Below are positions 14,916 to 24,500 of a stretch of 40,358 nucleotides of DNA, one piece after another. Every line of letters begins with the position of its first letter. Position 1 is the first letter of the stretch. Origin of the DNA: Deltaproteobacteria bacterium (GTDB taxonomy: Bacteria > Bdellovibrionota_B > Oligoflexia > Oligoflexales > Bog-1112); NCBI GenBank assembly GCA_947475005.1, contig CANJLI010000016.1, forward strand, positions 1-40,358, written 5' to 3'. Both the position numbers and the translations under genes were made by a program. The notes beneath the pieces were generated by a model, which ran no database searches, was not told where the DNA came from, and saw only the letters and a program-made list of their open reading frames with translations.

Positions 14916-15632
14916 ATGCATACTCAATCGAGTTTACAGGGAGTGCAAGGCACGACTTATTTTGTACCGATCAGTCTAGAGAAAGTCGGTATTTTTGAAG
15001 CTCCTCTTGTCGAAGCGACAGAGGAGTCTCTCGCAGGCTATGGGCGTTTGGTTGACGATTTTGACCTAGCAGAAGTCGATATTGTTACTTGGCCTCAACC
15101 TGGGTGGCGCCCAGTTTTGCCAGGTACGGGCAATGAGGGAGGCATTACAAGTGGGGAATTTATTGTTGAGTGGAAAGGTGATATAGTTTACACGTTTAAT
15201 CATGCGGTAAACAAAGGCTATGTAACAGGGTGGACAACAGATCCTCTTCAAGCAAGAGAAGATCGCAGCACTACACCTCGTGACTATATTTATACTTTTG
15301 AGGCGAATTACCACCCTGACGGTGGACAAATCTTTTATCCTCGCAATCAAGAGCCTTTTGTCATGCTTCTAGCAAAACCTACGGATGATGTGCGTCCAGA
15401 GCATTTTCGAGCCTTTTATTTCGACGGTAAAAAAGGAGTGCATATAAATCCGAGTGTTTGGCATCAACCCGCGTTTCCCGTTAATGAGCATGTTGTATTT
15501 GATGATAAACAAGGGCGCGTACATGCCTGCATTGGCTGTCAGTTTGTGGAAGAGTTTGGCGTGTATATAAAAGTTCCTTTGAGACCAATCGCCTCAAGAA
15601 TTAAGGGACACCCGAGAATGGCGCTTCCTTAA
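14916..15632 (+). CDS. Ureidoglycolate lyase-like (AllA-type cupin) protein, IS-derived C-terminus
   Basis: 238 residues; the ATG follows GGGAGAGTGAA. The cupin-like chain carries the marks of ureidoglycolate lyase/hydrolase relatives: YGRLVDDFD near the start, PGTGNEGGITSG at about 69-80, NYHPDGGQIFYP at about 130-141, then VHINPSVWHQPAFP and QGRVHACI. AllA releases urea from ureidoglycolate to give glyoxylate in allantoin breakdown. No other allantoin gene is nearby, so a different small-molecule role is possible. The last 10 residues (IKGHPRMALP) and the TAA are encoded by the terminal repeat of the adjacent IS, so the native C-terminus was replaced. The catalytic region ends before this point, so activity may survive. 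Confidence 0.7.
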   Translation: MHTQSSLQGVQGTTYFVPISLEKVGIFEAPLVEATEESLAGYGRLVDDFDLAEVDIVTWPQPGWRPVLPGTGNEGGITSGEFIVEWKGDIVYTFNHAVNKGYVTGWTTDPLQAREDRSTTPRDYIYTFEANYHPDGGQIFYPRNQEPFVMLLAKPTDDVRPEHFRAFYFDGKKGVHINPSVWHQPAFPVNEHVVFDDKQGRVHACIGCQFVEEFGVYIKVPLRPIASRIKGHPRMALP

Positions 15633-17146
15633 GAAGATACTTTAATAAAATAAGATAGTTAAATACAAAGGAGCCACTTCGATCCATAATTGGTTTGCAA
15701 CAACTACTATGGCGGAGGGCTCCCGTGACTGATATTACTTGCTCCAATGTATCTTGTCACTTTCAGAAACTTGCAAATAAATCCAGCGCAGAGGTTTTAG
15801 AGTTACTTCCCACCAGTATGGTCGAGCTAGCCGTTGGTGAACTCAATTTAAAATTCCGCCAGAGAATCTTCACACCTATTCTAACTCTGTCTGCTTTCTT
15901 ATCGCAGGTTTTCAACGATGATACCTCGTGCAAGAGGGCTGTTATGGAGGTCAACTCCTACTTGAGTCGACTGAAGCTACGCCTATGCTCGTTTGGCACG
16001 TCTAGCCTCTGTAAAGCAAAAGCCAGGCTTCCCATAGAGTTATTTCAATTGCTGTTTAGCAAATTGAACCATGAAATAGAACAAACGGACCAAACGATAT
16101 GGCATTGGAAGCATGGGAAAGTACTTGTAGTTGATGGAACAGGTTTTTCCATGCCAGATACCCCAAGCAATAGAAGATATTTTACAATACACAATAGCAA
16201 AAAAAGTAATATCGGATTTCCAGTTGGGCGTTTACTGGCCGTATTTTCCCTCTCTCATGCTGGAATTGTGAAAGCTGTTATTGCACCTTGGAAAGGCAAA
16301 GGAACTGGAGAAGTGACTTTGCTAAATCAACTTTGGGAATGTTTTCAACCTGGGAACACCTTACTGGGAGATGCACTATACTCAAGTTATTGGGTTGTAG
16401 CTAAGGCTTTGGAGCGAAATATACATATTGTTTCAGAACTACGCACCAAATCCTCCTGGAGGCTATCGAAGAAAAAATCGGATCAGATCATCACAATTCA
16501 AAGAAATTCTCACTGTCCCATTGCCTTATCAAAAGAAGAATTTTCGGCTCTTCCTACCAGCGTTCAGGTTCGAATTATCCGTCTTGTGTGTGCTCCAAGA
16601 GGATTTCGTCCAAAAGTAAAATACATTTTAACAACCCATTTAAGTGCTCAAATTACAGCGAAAGACATATGCGACCTATATAAGCAGCGATGGCAGGCTG
16701 AAATCAATTTAAGATCCCTAAAAACCGTATTGGGTATGGATATCTTGAGAGGTCTTTCACACGAAATGGTAAAAAAAGAAGTATTGGCTCATCTGCTGGC
16801 TTACAATTTAACAAGGCATACCATGGCAAAGGCGGCTTGTCTTCTGAAACGATTACCAACTCAACTGAGTTTTCGTTGTGCAATGCAAACTTTGAGTGTT
16901 ATGCGCTTTACCATAGCTCTAACAGGTCATCAAGAATCCGATGACCTGTTAGTATTGAAGGCGTTGAGATCTTTAATAGTCGGAAATCGGCCTGATCGTT
17001 ATGAACCTCGTGCTATTAAACGTCGCAAAAAGAACTTCGCCTTCCTGAACAAACCCAGACAGGACATGAAGAAAATCTTGTGCAAGAAATATAAAACGAA
17101 AAAGGTTAGCTCTTAAGGAAGCGCCATTCTCGGGTGTCCCTTAATT
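15599..17146 (+). mobile_element. IS4-family insertion sequence (about 1.55 kb)
   Basis: Perfect 35-bp inverted repeats at 15599-15633 and 17112-17146 (inner part GGGACACCCGAGAATGGCGC). The outermost TTAA on both sides may be a 4-bp target duplication or part of the repeat. It encloses one full-length transposase on the plus strand. It interrupts the 3' end of the ureidoglycolate-lyase-like gene on the left and a DUF3987 gene remnant on the right, so insertion probably accompanied a rearrangement. A solitary copy of its end lies at about 10971. Confidence 0.93.
15725..17116 (+). CDS. IS4-family DDE transposase
   Basis: 463 residues from a GTG at 15725 with GGAGGG five bases upstream; a TTG at 15695 is possible. 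Catalytic residues: Asp in VVDGTGFSMPDTP, Asp in TLLGDALYSSYW and Glu in the YKQRWQAEINLRSLK motif (Y-2-R-3-E-6-K). The WKGKGTGE and GMDILRGLSHEMVKKE stretches are typical of the IS4 subgroup common in planctomycetes and other environmental bacteria. The frame is intact and could be active. Cut-and-paste transposition through the 35-bp ends is expected. Confidence 0.93.
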   Translation: MTDITCSNVSCHFQKLANKSSAEVLELLPTSMVELAVGELNLKFRQRIFTPILTLSAFLSQVFNDDTSCKRAVMEVNSYLSRLKLRLCSFGTSSLCKAKARLPIELFQLLFSKLNHEIEQTDQTIWHWKHGKVLVVDGTGFSMPDTPSNRRYFTIHNSKKSNIGFPVGRLLAVFSLSHAGIVKAVIAPWKGKGTGEVTLLNQLWECFQPGNTLLGDALYSSYWVVAKALERNIHIVSELRTKSSWRLSKKKSDQIITIQRNSHCPIALSKEEFSALPTSVQVRIIRLVCAPRGFRPKVKYILTTHLSAQITAKDICDLYKQRWQAEINLRSLKTVLGMDILRGLSHEMVKKEVLAHLLAYNLTRHTMAKAACLLKRLPTQLSFRCAMQTLSVMRFTIALTGHQESDDLLVLKALRSLIVGNRPDRYEPRAIKRRKKNFAFLNKPRQDMKKILCKKYKTKKVSS

Positions 17147-17149
17147 CCC

Positions 17150-17552
17150 CTGAGCAAGTATCGCTCTCTCATGCCCTCTCTGGCCCTGATTTTTGAGATC
17201 ATACGCATGAAAGGGGCCCCCTTTAGAGGTATCAGTTGAATCGACAAAACTTGCTATCCAGTGGGCAGATTTGCTTGAGACACACATGCAAAAGATTTTG
17301 TGTATGGGAATTACCCCAGAGAATGAAGCCCGATTATTACTGAAAAAAATACAATATGGAGAACTCTATGAAGGCATGAAGGTGCAAGAAATTTATCGAA
17401 AAGCTTGGAAAGGCATGCGAGAACGAGAAAAAACCATAGAAACATTACGAAAACTAGAAAATTATGGCTATATCCGTATCAAAAAACAAACTGGATTAGG
17501 AGGTACTTCTGAATCCATCCTAATCAATCCAAACTTCGGAGGTATCGTATGA
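17150..17552 (+). pseudogene. DUF3987-type helicase/primase-associated protein, truncated and frameshifted
   Basis: Directly after the IS end the plus strand reads LSKYRSLMPSLALIFEIIRM in one frame, up to a stop at about 17237. A second frame continues the same protein with VSVESTKLAIQWADLLE, on through GMKVQEIYRKAWKGM and KLENYGYIRIKK to a stop at 17550. Joined, this is the C-terminal part of DUF3987 proteins (phage and plasmid primase/helicase-like). The 5' part is missing at the IS junction and there is a frameshift near 17230. It is a dead remnant of an integrated element. Confidence 0.75.
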
Positions 17553-17639
17553 GCCTACTCTACGGTGCAGGTTACTAAGAAGTATACCCACTTGATCCCA
17601 GAGCATTCGCAGGGCAAGACAGAAGTGCTGGGGTTCTAA
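17553..17639 (+). pseudogene. Tyrosine recombinase (integrase) C-terminal remnant
   Basis: An open stretch of 28 codons reads STVQVTKKYTHLIPEH followed by SQGKTEVLGF and TAA. The tyrosine of KKYTHL sits in the context of the catalytic tyrosine of phage-type integrases (T-x-x-Y-x-H-L). Everything upstream, including the R-H-R box, is missing. Together with the DUF3987 remnant it marks the decayed end of an integrative element. Confidence 0.65.
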
Positions 17640-17995
17640 CGAAACCGTTGGGCGAACTCGTGGATGGCTTTTCGCACCAAATTCCAATCTGGATCTTCGC
17701 TCAGCGGTAATCCTTTCGCATGAATATAGCTTTCAATTCGCTCTTCATCATCCGCACAGAACATCTCATCTTCCAAAGATTTTTGGATCATATCAGGATT
17801 TAAATTAGAAGAGCCCTTTTTACCCTTGTTATATCGACGAATCACCTTCTCAAATGTAGCAAGCTCAGCACACCAATGATTGCAGGCAGTATGATCAGGA
17901 AAAAACTGCAGTAAGGCCAGATGAGCTACAATCGTTGGAGCATAATTTTCCAATGTTACAAGTGCTTCAGATCTTCGAAAGGCAGCATTCATCAT
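17636..17995 (-). CDS. Hypothetical small helical protein
   Basis: 119 residues from ATGATG at 17995, with GAGGG about 8 bases upstream. Not recognised. The chain is predicted to be mostly helical and soluble: LENYAPTIVAHLALLQFFPDH, a HWCAELATFEKVIRRYNKGKKG segment, and an acidic C-terminal half (LEDEMFCADDEERIES). Its stop overlaps the last bases of the integrase remnant on the other strand. It may be cargo of the decayed integrative element. Confidence in coding rests on start context and frame length. Confidence 0.5.
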   Translation of the reverse strand: MMNAAFRRSEALVTLENYAPTIVAHLALLQFFPDHTACNHWCAELATFEKVIRRYNKGKKGSSNLNPDMIQKSLEDEMFCADDEERIESYIHAKGLPLSEDPDWNLVRKAIHEFAQRFR

Positions 17996-18017
17996 TGTTT
18001 ATCCCTCGCATAAAAAG

Positions 18018-18062
18018 GAGATGCCATACGCCTTCTACGAAGGCTTGGCATGACGGAAGAGA
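18018..18062. repeat. REP-like hairpin module
   Basis: GGAGATGCCATACGCCTTCT continues to GGCATGACGGA. It is the same architecture as the modules at 13379-13468 and 33500-33592, with a different small hairpin core (CGCCTTC TAC GAAGGC). It lies upstream of the hypothetical gene's start. Confidence 0.6.
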
Positions 18063-18275
18063 CCGCGACAGAGGCTACCCTCTCACCTTGTATACCAATA
18101 CAGAAAATACAAGGACCACCCCAGTGACATCCATACGATCCCTGAAAAAAAATAATCTTTGTAAGAAAATTCCTTCCCCTTCTTCTTTGCAAGAATACGA
18201 GACGGGATTACTAAAATTGTATTTACGATGAGTTCGAAGAGTATATCGAAGATAAACATCTGATTTACCAGTGTT

Positions 18276-18352
18276 TGGTAGCGGGGGCAGGATTTGAACC
18301 TACGATCTTCGGGTTATGAGCCCGACGAGATACCAGACTTCTCCACCCCGCG
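18276..18352 (-). tRNA. Initiator tRNA-fMet (CAT)
   Basis: 77 nt including encoded CCA. The anticodon stem and loop CGGGCTCATAACCCG has the three G-C pairs of initiator tRNAs and a CAT anticodon. The 5' C1 faces U72, an unpaired first position as needed for formylation; many bacteria have C1-A72 instead. The T loop is GTTCAAAT. It serves translation initiation. Confidence 0.96.
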
Positions 18353-18366
18353 TCAAAGGAACCCCC

Positions 18367-18394
18367 AGAATAGCTCCATGCAGAAAAAAGTCAA
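18367..18394 (-). promoter_or_regulatory. Promoter of initiator tRNA
   Basis: On the minus strand, TTGACT (18389-18394) and TATTCT (18367-18372) are separated by 16 bases, ending 14 bases before the tRNA 5' end. The -35 box overlaps the stop codon of the upstream nucleoside-phosphorylase-like gene. Confidence 0.65.
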
Positions 18395-19011
18395 GTTTTT
18401 TCTGTCGGATACTCAAAAACCAGTTTGGAGCGGATAAATTGGGCGGATTTATCTGCAGCTTCTCGAAAATTCTCCCTCCACTGGCGGCGCCCATCTGGGC
18501 CTACCTGATTGGTGATGGCGAGTAAAAAATTCACCTTCTTAGCTACACGTATCAGATTTTTGGCAAAGACATAGAATTCAATATTTTCTGCGAGAGTTAT
18601 TTCATCGAGTTCATACTTATTTCGAACGTGAGGTACAATTTCACTCGAACTTGCAATCGTAGGCCCACATACGAGTGTGTAACTCGCTAGGCTCGACACC
18701 GCAGAGGTTGGAGTAATCACAATGGGAGGGTCGATGCCTTCGATGGATTCTGCGAGACCCACTCGCTCACACAGAGGCAGCCACAAGATTCGATGTGTTG
18801 TTAATAATTCCACACCCGAAAATGGTTTCCAACTGCCGCAAGTACCAACTACCCACACTTCTTTGTCCTTTGCAATTGAGAGAAAGTCCGATTCCCTACG
18901 CGCAGCCTCCAAACATCCGATGCCAAAAGAGAAGAAAGAAATAGATGGATTCTGACAAAATTCTGCATACAACGGTTCGATTTCAAAATGAGCAGCAGAA
19001 GCAATAATCAT
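18391..19011 (-). CDS. Nucleoside phosphorylase-superfamily protein
   Basis: 206 residues. MIIASAAHFEIEPL at the N-terminus (compare the usual ...A...E...L opening), FGIGCLEAARRES and VVGTCGSW at about 54-61 are the phosphate/ribose-binding turns of the PNP/MTA-SAH nucleosidase fold. LAENIEFYVFAKNLIRVAKKVNFLLAITNQVG corresponds to the M-E-x-x-x-V-A region with the substrate-binding Glu. It is shorter than MTAN (about 230) and close to futalosine-hydrolase-like proteins. It probably cleaves or binds a purine nucleoside derivative; the exact substrate is unclear. It is divergent from the unknown secreted gene and just upstream of tRNA-fMet. Confidence 0.68.
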   Translation of the reverse strand: MIIASAAHFEIEPLYAEFCQNPSISFFSFGIGCLEAARRESDFLSIAKDKEVWVVGTCGSWKPFSGVELLTTHRILWLPLCERVGLAESIEGIDPPIVITPTSAVSSLASYTLVCGPTIASSSEIVPHVRNKYELDEITLAENIEFYVFAKNLIRVAKKVNFLLAITNQVGPDGRRQWRENFREAADKSAQFIRSKLVFEYPTEKT

Positions 19012-19176
19012 ACATATACCCCAAACAAATTATGGAAGGCTTCTACCATAAACAAAATGACAGACAAAATGCTTTCTTTTCTTTTGCGTCTACTTGCGAT
19101 ACGAAGGAAGCAGATCGCCAATTTATTCAATTATAAGATAGAACCGAACCTCACTTACTCTCAACAGGAGAAAGAG

Positions 19177-20934
19177 ATGCGACGACCCATACAGGGACTT
19201 TGTTGGATCCTCTTCATTTTTAGCTTTCAATTGCAGGGAAAGCCAAAAATCCCTACAGCCAGAGAAATAGAAAAAATACCGACGCCTATAGAAAACATCA
19301 CCCGATGGAAAGATTTACCAGGTGGAAATTATGTCATTGGCTATGGACCACATCCGGCGAATCCAGAAAAAGAAGTCGCCCTAGCCATATATGACAAAAC
19401 CTTTCGAAACCTTTTATCGAGCGAGTTTTTAAAGAAAAGTTGGCTTTTTGCCTTTGGGTTTGAAAGTCGAAGCTTATCCCATATGGCTCGAGACTTAAAT
19501 CGCGCCAAAAAAACTCAATCTTCTGCTGAAGAAGAACAAGAAAAAGAAGAGACTTTCAGTCAATTTTTGACCGGCCTTGAGAACACAAAATCTACAATTG
19601 TTTTTAAAAAAGATTTTTGGAAAAAAAAATACTGGAAATGGAAACCCGACCGAAAATTGGATCTGTCTGGACCCTCACCTGAGGTGATTTACCTCTCCGA
19701 TTTAGATATGAATGCCATGACAAAAGGAAACAAAAAATTTAAACTAATGAAAGAAAAGCTTCCATTATTGGTAGCCGGCGAGAGTAAACAAGAAGATTCT
19801 GAAGATATAATAAAGGCTTTAGAAAGTGCAAAATTGGTTAGGATGGAATCTGGAGAATATTCCTTCGACAGTGGGGACATCGAACTATTTACACCACCTG
19901 TTAAAATCATCGATCTTGTCGGAAAGTATTCTTCATACCGATGGTCATTAAAATACGCACTTTCTACCTTGACTATGAAAAGCAGTATGAACTTCATCCC
20001 TTTTTATGGGCCTCCACAAGCTGCTGCTGCAATGATGGAGCGAATTTTTAACTTAACGGAAGTAACCTATTTAATTCGACACGGTATGGCGCTCAATTTG
20101 GTTATGGAAGCTTTAGAAGGAAATCCAAACTCCCCTTTCTACAATCAACTGGATCAACAGCAATTAGAAGATGCTGGGTCTTACCTTTTGCTGAGCCGAA
20201 CGATGATTTCCAGTTTAATTTCAAATGCAACCGGACATGATAAAGTTTTTCGCCAATTTTGGAAAGAGTCTCAAAAAAAGAAGAAAGAGTCTATTCGAAC
20301 ACTTGAAAAAAGAGACATCCAAGTCTTTCCTTTAGCAAATAGTTTCTATGCAATTGGAAAAAAACAAAGAAAAAATGAGGTGCATTCTCTTAAAATTTAT
20401 TCACTGTTAAAAAGCAAAGCATTGCGCCCCAATAAACCAGTAAATGTGGTAGATTTTGAACATACTCGCGCAGAATATCGGAAACGTAATCTATCGGAAG
20501 GCGCTTTAATTGCCTTGCGATTTACCACCATCCCCATAATCAACGTAGGCGGTTTTGTTAATTTTTTCTTTAAAGAAATTTTTGTCCGAGAGCTTCATCG
20601 GCGACAAATTCAAGAGGCTGGATTTCGCAGTCTGCTTTTGAACCATCCCCATGATTTCTTTGAAGCCCTCGCACAAGCAGGGTATGACACACAGGAGGAA
20701 AGACAAGTTCTATATATGAAAGCATTGGGAATTGTAGAGGATCGAGAAATTAATCAGTTCGACTTAAAAACTATAGAACACGCCCATTGGAGAAAAAAGG
20801 TAGAAAACTGGATTGTGAAAAAAGACAACTCCTATAAACCAGAACCTTTTAATTTACCCGCCCTGCTAAGAGAGGATTGTATAAAGCCTACTCGCTCTAT
20901 TCACGCAGATGACATTGAATTTGTAGAGCTCTAG
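19177..20934 (+). CDS. Unknown 585-residue secreted or periplasmic protein
   Basis: Start chosen at the ATG at 19177, which has AGGAG seven bases upstream and opens with a signal-like stretch MRRPIQGLCWILFIFSFQLQ; the frame is open back to 18988 but without a ribosome site. No family is recognised. After the signal, an ENITRWKDLPGGNYVIGYG segment, a Lys/Glu-rich linker (about 110-140), and a C-terminal region with EGALIALRFTTIPIINVGGFVNFFF, a possible membrane-inserting helix. The tail (RSLLLNHPHDFFEALAQAGYD) is soluble. It is AT-rich with many lysines compared with its neighbours. It has its own divergent promoter region (19012-19176) and ends 2 bp from the convergent MBL gene. Confidence 0.7.
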   Translation: MRRPIQGLCWILFIFSFQLQGKPKIPTAREIEKIPTPIENITRWKDLPGGNYVIGYGPHPANPEKEVALAIYDKTFRNLLSSEFLKKSWLFAFGFESRSLSHMARDLNRAKKTQSSAEEEQEKEETFSQFLTGLENTKSTIVFKKDFWKKKYWKWKPDRKLDLSGPSPEVIYLSDLDMNAMTKGNKKFKLMKEKLPLLVAGESKQEDSEDIIKALESAKLVRMESGEYSFDSGDIELFTPPVKIIDLVGKYSSYRWSLKYALSTLTMKSSMNFIPFYGPPQAAAAMMERIFNLTEVTYLIRHGMALNLVMEALEGNPNSPFYNQLDQQQLEDAGSYLLLSRTMISSLISNATGHDKVFRQFWKESQKKKKESIRTLEKRDIQVFPLANSFYAIGKKQRKNEVHSLKIYSLLKSKALRPNKPVNVVDFEHTRAEYRKRNLSEGALIALRFTTIPIINVGGFVNFFFKEIFVRELHRRQIQEAGFRSLLLNHPHDFFEALAQAGYDTQEERQVLYMKALGIVEDREINQFDLKTIEHAHWRKKVENWIVKKDNSYKPEPFNLPALLREDCIKPTRSIHADDIEFVEL

Positions 20935-20936
20935 AT

Positions 20937-21599
20937 CTAGAAGCGGACTCGTAAAAAAGGATTATTCCTCTTTTCTTTATATAGAGTTGTATTGGGGCCA
21001 TGCCCTGGAATGCAAGTTGTCTCCTCAGGCAAGGGCAAAATTCGCTGGTGAATGGACTTCAGTAATTTTCCCTGGTCTCCCCCTGGCAAATCCGTTCGAC
21101 CAATAGAGTTGGCAAACAGAGTATCCCCAGAAAAGAGAACCGGAGACTCCAGCGCATCACAGTAAAAACTACAAGATCCTGGTGTATGTCCCGGTGTATG
21201 CAACACTTGCAACAGGCCCTTGGATTCCCCTGAAAACCCGATTTGTTCCTCATTCTCTAACCAACTATCAACCGCATCGATATCTGTATCGACTGAAATA
21301 CCAAACAACGAGCCCTGCTCAGCCAAAGCTTCATACAGAAACAAATCCCCTTGGTGCAAATGCAGAGTCGCATTTGTGGCACGCCTGATCGTATTGGATT
21401 GCCCAATATGGTCAAAGTGGGCATGGGTGTGGATTAATTTCCGAACCTTCAAATTTTTACTTTTAATCTTTTCCAACAAAAAAGCAGCGTCATTTCCTGG
21501 ATCGACTACCAATGCCTCTTTCGTCTCGGAATCATAAAGAAGGGAACAGTTGCAACCCAATGTACCAACAGGAAAACTTTCAAGAACCAGCATGTGCAT
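20937..21599 (-). CDS. MBL-fold hydrolase, glyoxalase II-like
   Basis: 220 residues from the ATG at 21599 with GGAG six bases upstream, overlapping the helicase gene by 20 bp. Metallo-beta-lactamase motif THAHFDH at about 57-63, then HTPGHTPGSCSFY, GDTLFANSIGRTDLPGG and the terminal GHGP. These give the full set of zinc ligands. The order matches the small hydroxyacylglutathione-hydrolase-like family (YcbL type), which hydrolyses thioesters such as lactoylglutathione in the cytoplasm. The C-terminal substrate domain of true glyoxalase II is absent. It is co-transcribed with the helicase-nuclease, a pairing with no obvious functional link. Confidence 0.88.
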   Translation of the reverse strand: MHMLVLESFPVGTLGCNCSLLYDSETKEALVVDPGNDAAFLLEKIKSKNLKVRKLIHTHAHFDHIGQSNTIRRATNATLHLHQGDLFLYEALAEQGSLFGISVDTDIDAVDSWLENEEQIGFSGESKGLLQVLHTPGHTPGSCSFYCDALESPVLFSGDTLFANSIGRTDLPGGDQGKLLKSIHQRILPLPEETTCIPGHGPNTTLYKEKRNNPFLRVRF

Positions 21600-24500
21600 G
21601 AATCTCCACAAAGGAACAAGATTTTGTAAACCAAATGCCACATCGAATCGGTTTTTTCGGTCGAAAACGAGCCACCGCTGTACGGTACATCTCTAATTGC
21701 CCCTGATGCGACTTTGGATCTTGTTCATCGGTTGTTTTATAGTCGATCACCCAACAAAACTGGGGGTGTTCTATGAATAAATCAAGTCTTGCTCGGATCC
21801 ATTCTTTTTCTACAAGCGAATGAATCTCCATCTCAGGTACCACTTGCTCTGCCCCTTGAAACAATTGCTTCCAACTCGGGTGGGAACAGGTGTTGCGAAC
21901 TTCCAAACACGCAGCATTAAAATAGGCTGCCCAATGCTGTAAGGATAAAGACAGAGCTTTCCCTTTGGGTGTTTGTTGTACGAGCCGCATCCAATTTCGT
22001 TCCGGATCCCATTTTTTTTGCAAAGCTGCTTGCTCTAAGGCCCCATGAATGAAGGTGCCACACAAGGCCTGCAACTCAGGAGGCACCTCTTCTGTGGAGC
22101 CCTTTCTCCTTTGGGGCGGGGACTCGGGACGCACCATCTTAATGGCATCCGGCAACAGTGGACTTGCCTTTTGCGGAAGAGCCGAGGGAAGCAAATCTGA
22201 AACTGTAGCAAAAGATTCAGATTCTATAGGAAGGAAACAACGTTCATCCGTTACTTCCCAAATCGTAGCCGATCCTTTCCTCACTGCATCTGGAGGAAAA
22301 GCCCGCTGCAAGGCCCCATGGAATCCCTCACTGCGACTGTGAGGCTCGTGACCGCTAATTACCAAATACTGACTGGCCCGAGTAAGGGCCACATAGAGCA
22401 GACGAATGGCTTCCTCTCGTTGCTGATCTGCTTGGGTCTCCATGCGAGTTTGAAAATAGGCACAATTCTGAGGCTGCTGCTCTTTTTTCCCCACATAGGC
22501 AAGGCCCGGTTGAGGGTGCTTCAATTTAAGCCAGTAGCGATCCTCTTTAAACCACGGCTCCCCAGTTTCTACCACGCAGACCAAGGGAAACTCCAGTCCC
22601 TTTGATTTGTGAATGGTCATCAGCATCACCGCTTGGGACTGGATACTTGCACTGTGTACATATCCATACTTTTGCCACTTTTCAATTTCTTGCAACAATC
22701 CAACGAGAGAGGATCCACACTTTTTTTCTTGTTCAAAAGTGAGCTCCATAAATTTCTCAATATTTTTAGCTGCGAGACGAGCTTCTTGAGCAGGCAAATG
22801 AGAACGATAAGCCTCATACCCTCGGAAAGAATGAATACACTGACGCAAGGTTTGATGAGGTGGAAGCAGAAAAGCCTGCTTTTGTATCTTCACCAAAGTT
22901 TCAAAACGTAAGGGATCCTTACCTTGGTACCATGCCAACATAGAGGCACAGGTCGCTTGTGGGGCCACAGACAAAAATGCCAATGCATCAACATCCGAAA
23001 TACCCCCCAATGGACTTCGCAGAAAAGTCAGCAAGGCGATCAGATCCGTCGGCACCACTAAAAAACGAATCAGTGCCACAAGATCTTGAATTTCATGCCG
23101 AGTAAAAAGATTTTGATTCTCCTCCCGCCGAAAAGCAATGCCTCGCTTTTGTAAGGCTTCTGCAAAGACCGAGGCATGGGTACTATTTCGATATAAAATA
23201 CAGCAATCATTCGGTGTCAAAATGCGAGCACCACCTTGCTTGCGGCTCACTACGAGATCTTGTCTTGCTAACGCATCTTCGATCTGTTGAGCCACAAAGT
23301 CAGCTTCTTGCTCCAGCGGAGAAAGGGGATTTTCTGTAGATTTTGTGAACAAATCACTGAAAATAATACGGCCCTGATTCGGCATTGGCAATGGAATCGC
23401 AGCACTTCGATGCAACGGGCACTGCGCATCCAACTCCCCACAAAATACCCGATTTACATATTCACAAATTAGATCTACAGAACGAAAGCTTTCATCAAGG
23501 GAAAGTTCTCGATGTTGAAATGCAATCAGCTTCTCTCGAGCGAGGGTTAGCACATAAGGATCTGCCTCTCGAAATCCATAAATGGACTGCTTGCGATCTC
23601 CTACCACAAACACAGTAGAAACACCGGGTCGATCCTCTGTTGCATTAGCTCCCGATAGCAACTCTTCCATCAATTTTTCAAAAATCGACCATTGCAGATA
23701 GCTCGTATCTTGAAACTCATCCATGAGGAGATGCTGCAAAGATTTGTGGATCAACCAAGTGGCCCCTGCCGCTTCCTCATTGTGATGGATCCGATGACAA
23801 GCTTGGGTCAAGTCGGAAAATTCACAAATACCTTGTTGCAGCTTACGTGCATGACGACAGCGCTGCCAGGCTTCATAGAACTGTTGTAAGATGTGATTCA
23901 GCACATCGAGGGTTTCGTATTTTTTCTGATCCAAAAAAGACTGCAAGTGCTCTTCGATCTGAGAAATGGAGGTCTGCAATGCCTCGCGTTTCTTACCTCG
24001 AAATACAGTACCGCTTACGCCCCCGCTTTGGGTGATCATGCGACTGGAGAGAATTGCAGGAAGATCCCCCTTTTCCAATGCTGCAAGATAAACATCGGGC
24101 TGAGCCGTTTGAGAGGCCAGCTGTCGCAAAGCAGGCAACAAGAAGTCACAAAAATCCGACTCTCCCGGAAATTCTTTTTTTCGTTGGGTGTGAGTCAAAA
24201 AAGGTGCTTCACCTCGTTGTTGCCTCTCCCACAAAAACGTCTGATGGCGATGCATGGCGAGGAGCTGTTGCTCCAATTGCAAGGGGCCTTGCCCAGTAAG
24301 GTCGACCCACTGTTGTAAGAGTTCCTTGCATTCTTTTGGAGCCCACTTGGGGTGAAAGAGTTGATTCCACGCATCCCGATGAATGGCCTCAATCTCATGC
24401 ATCTCCCCGATGCGAAAGGGATGAGCCAATTGTGGATCTTGCGGAGTACCGCACCCAGCTTCCCAGGGAAAGCGTCGCACCCATTCGTGAAAGAGAGAAT

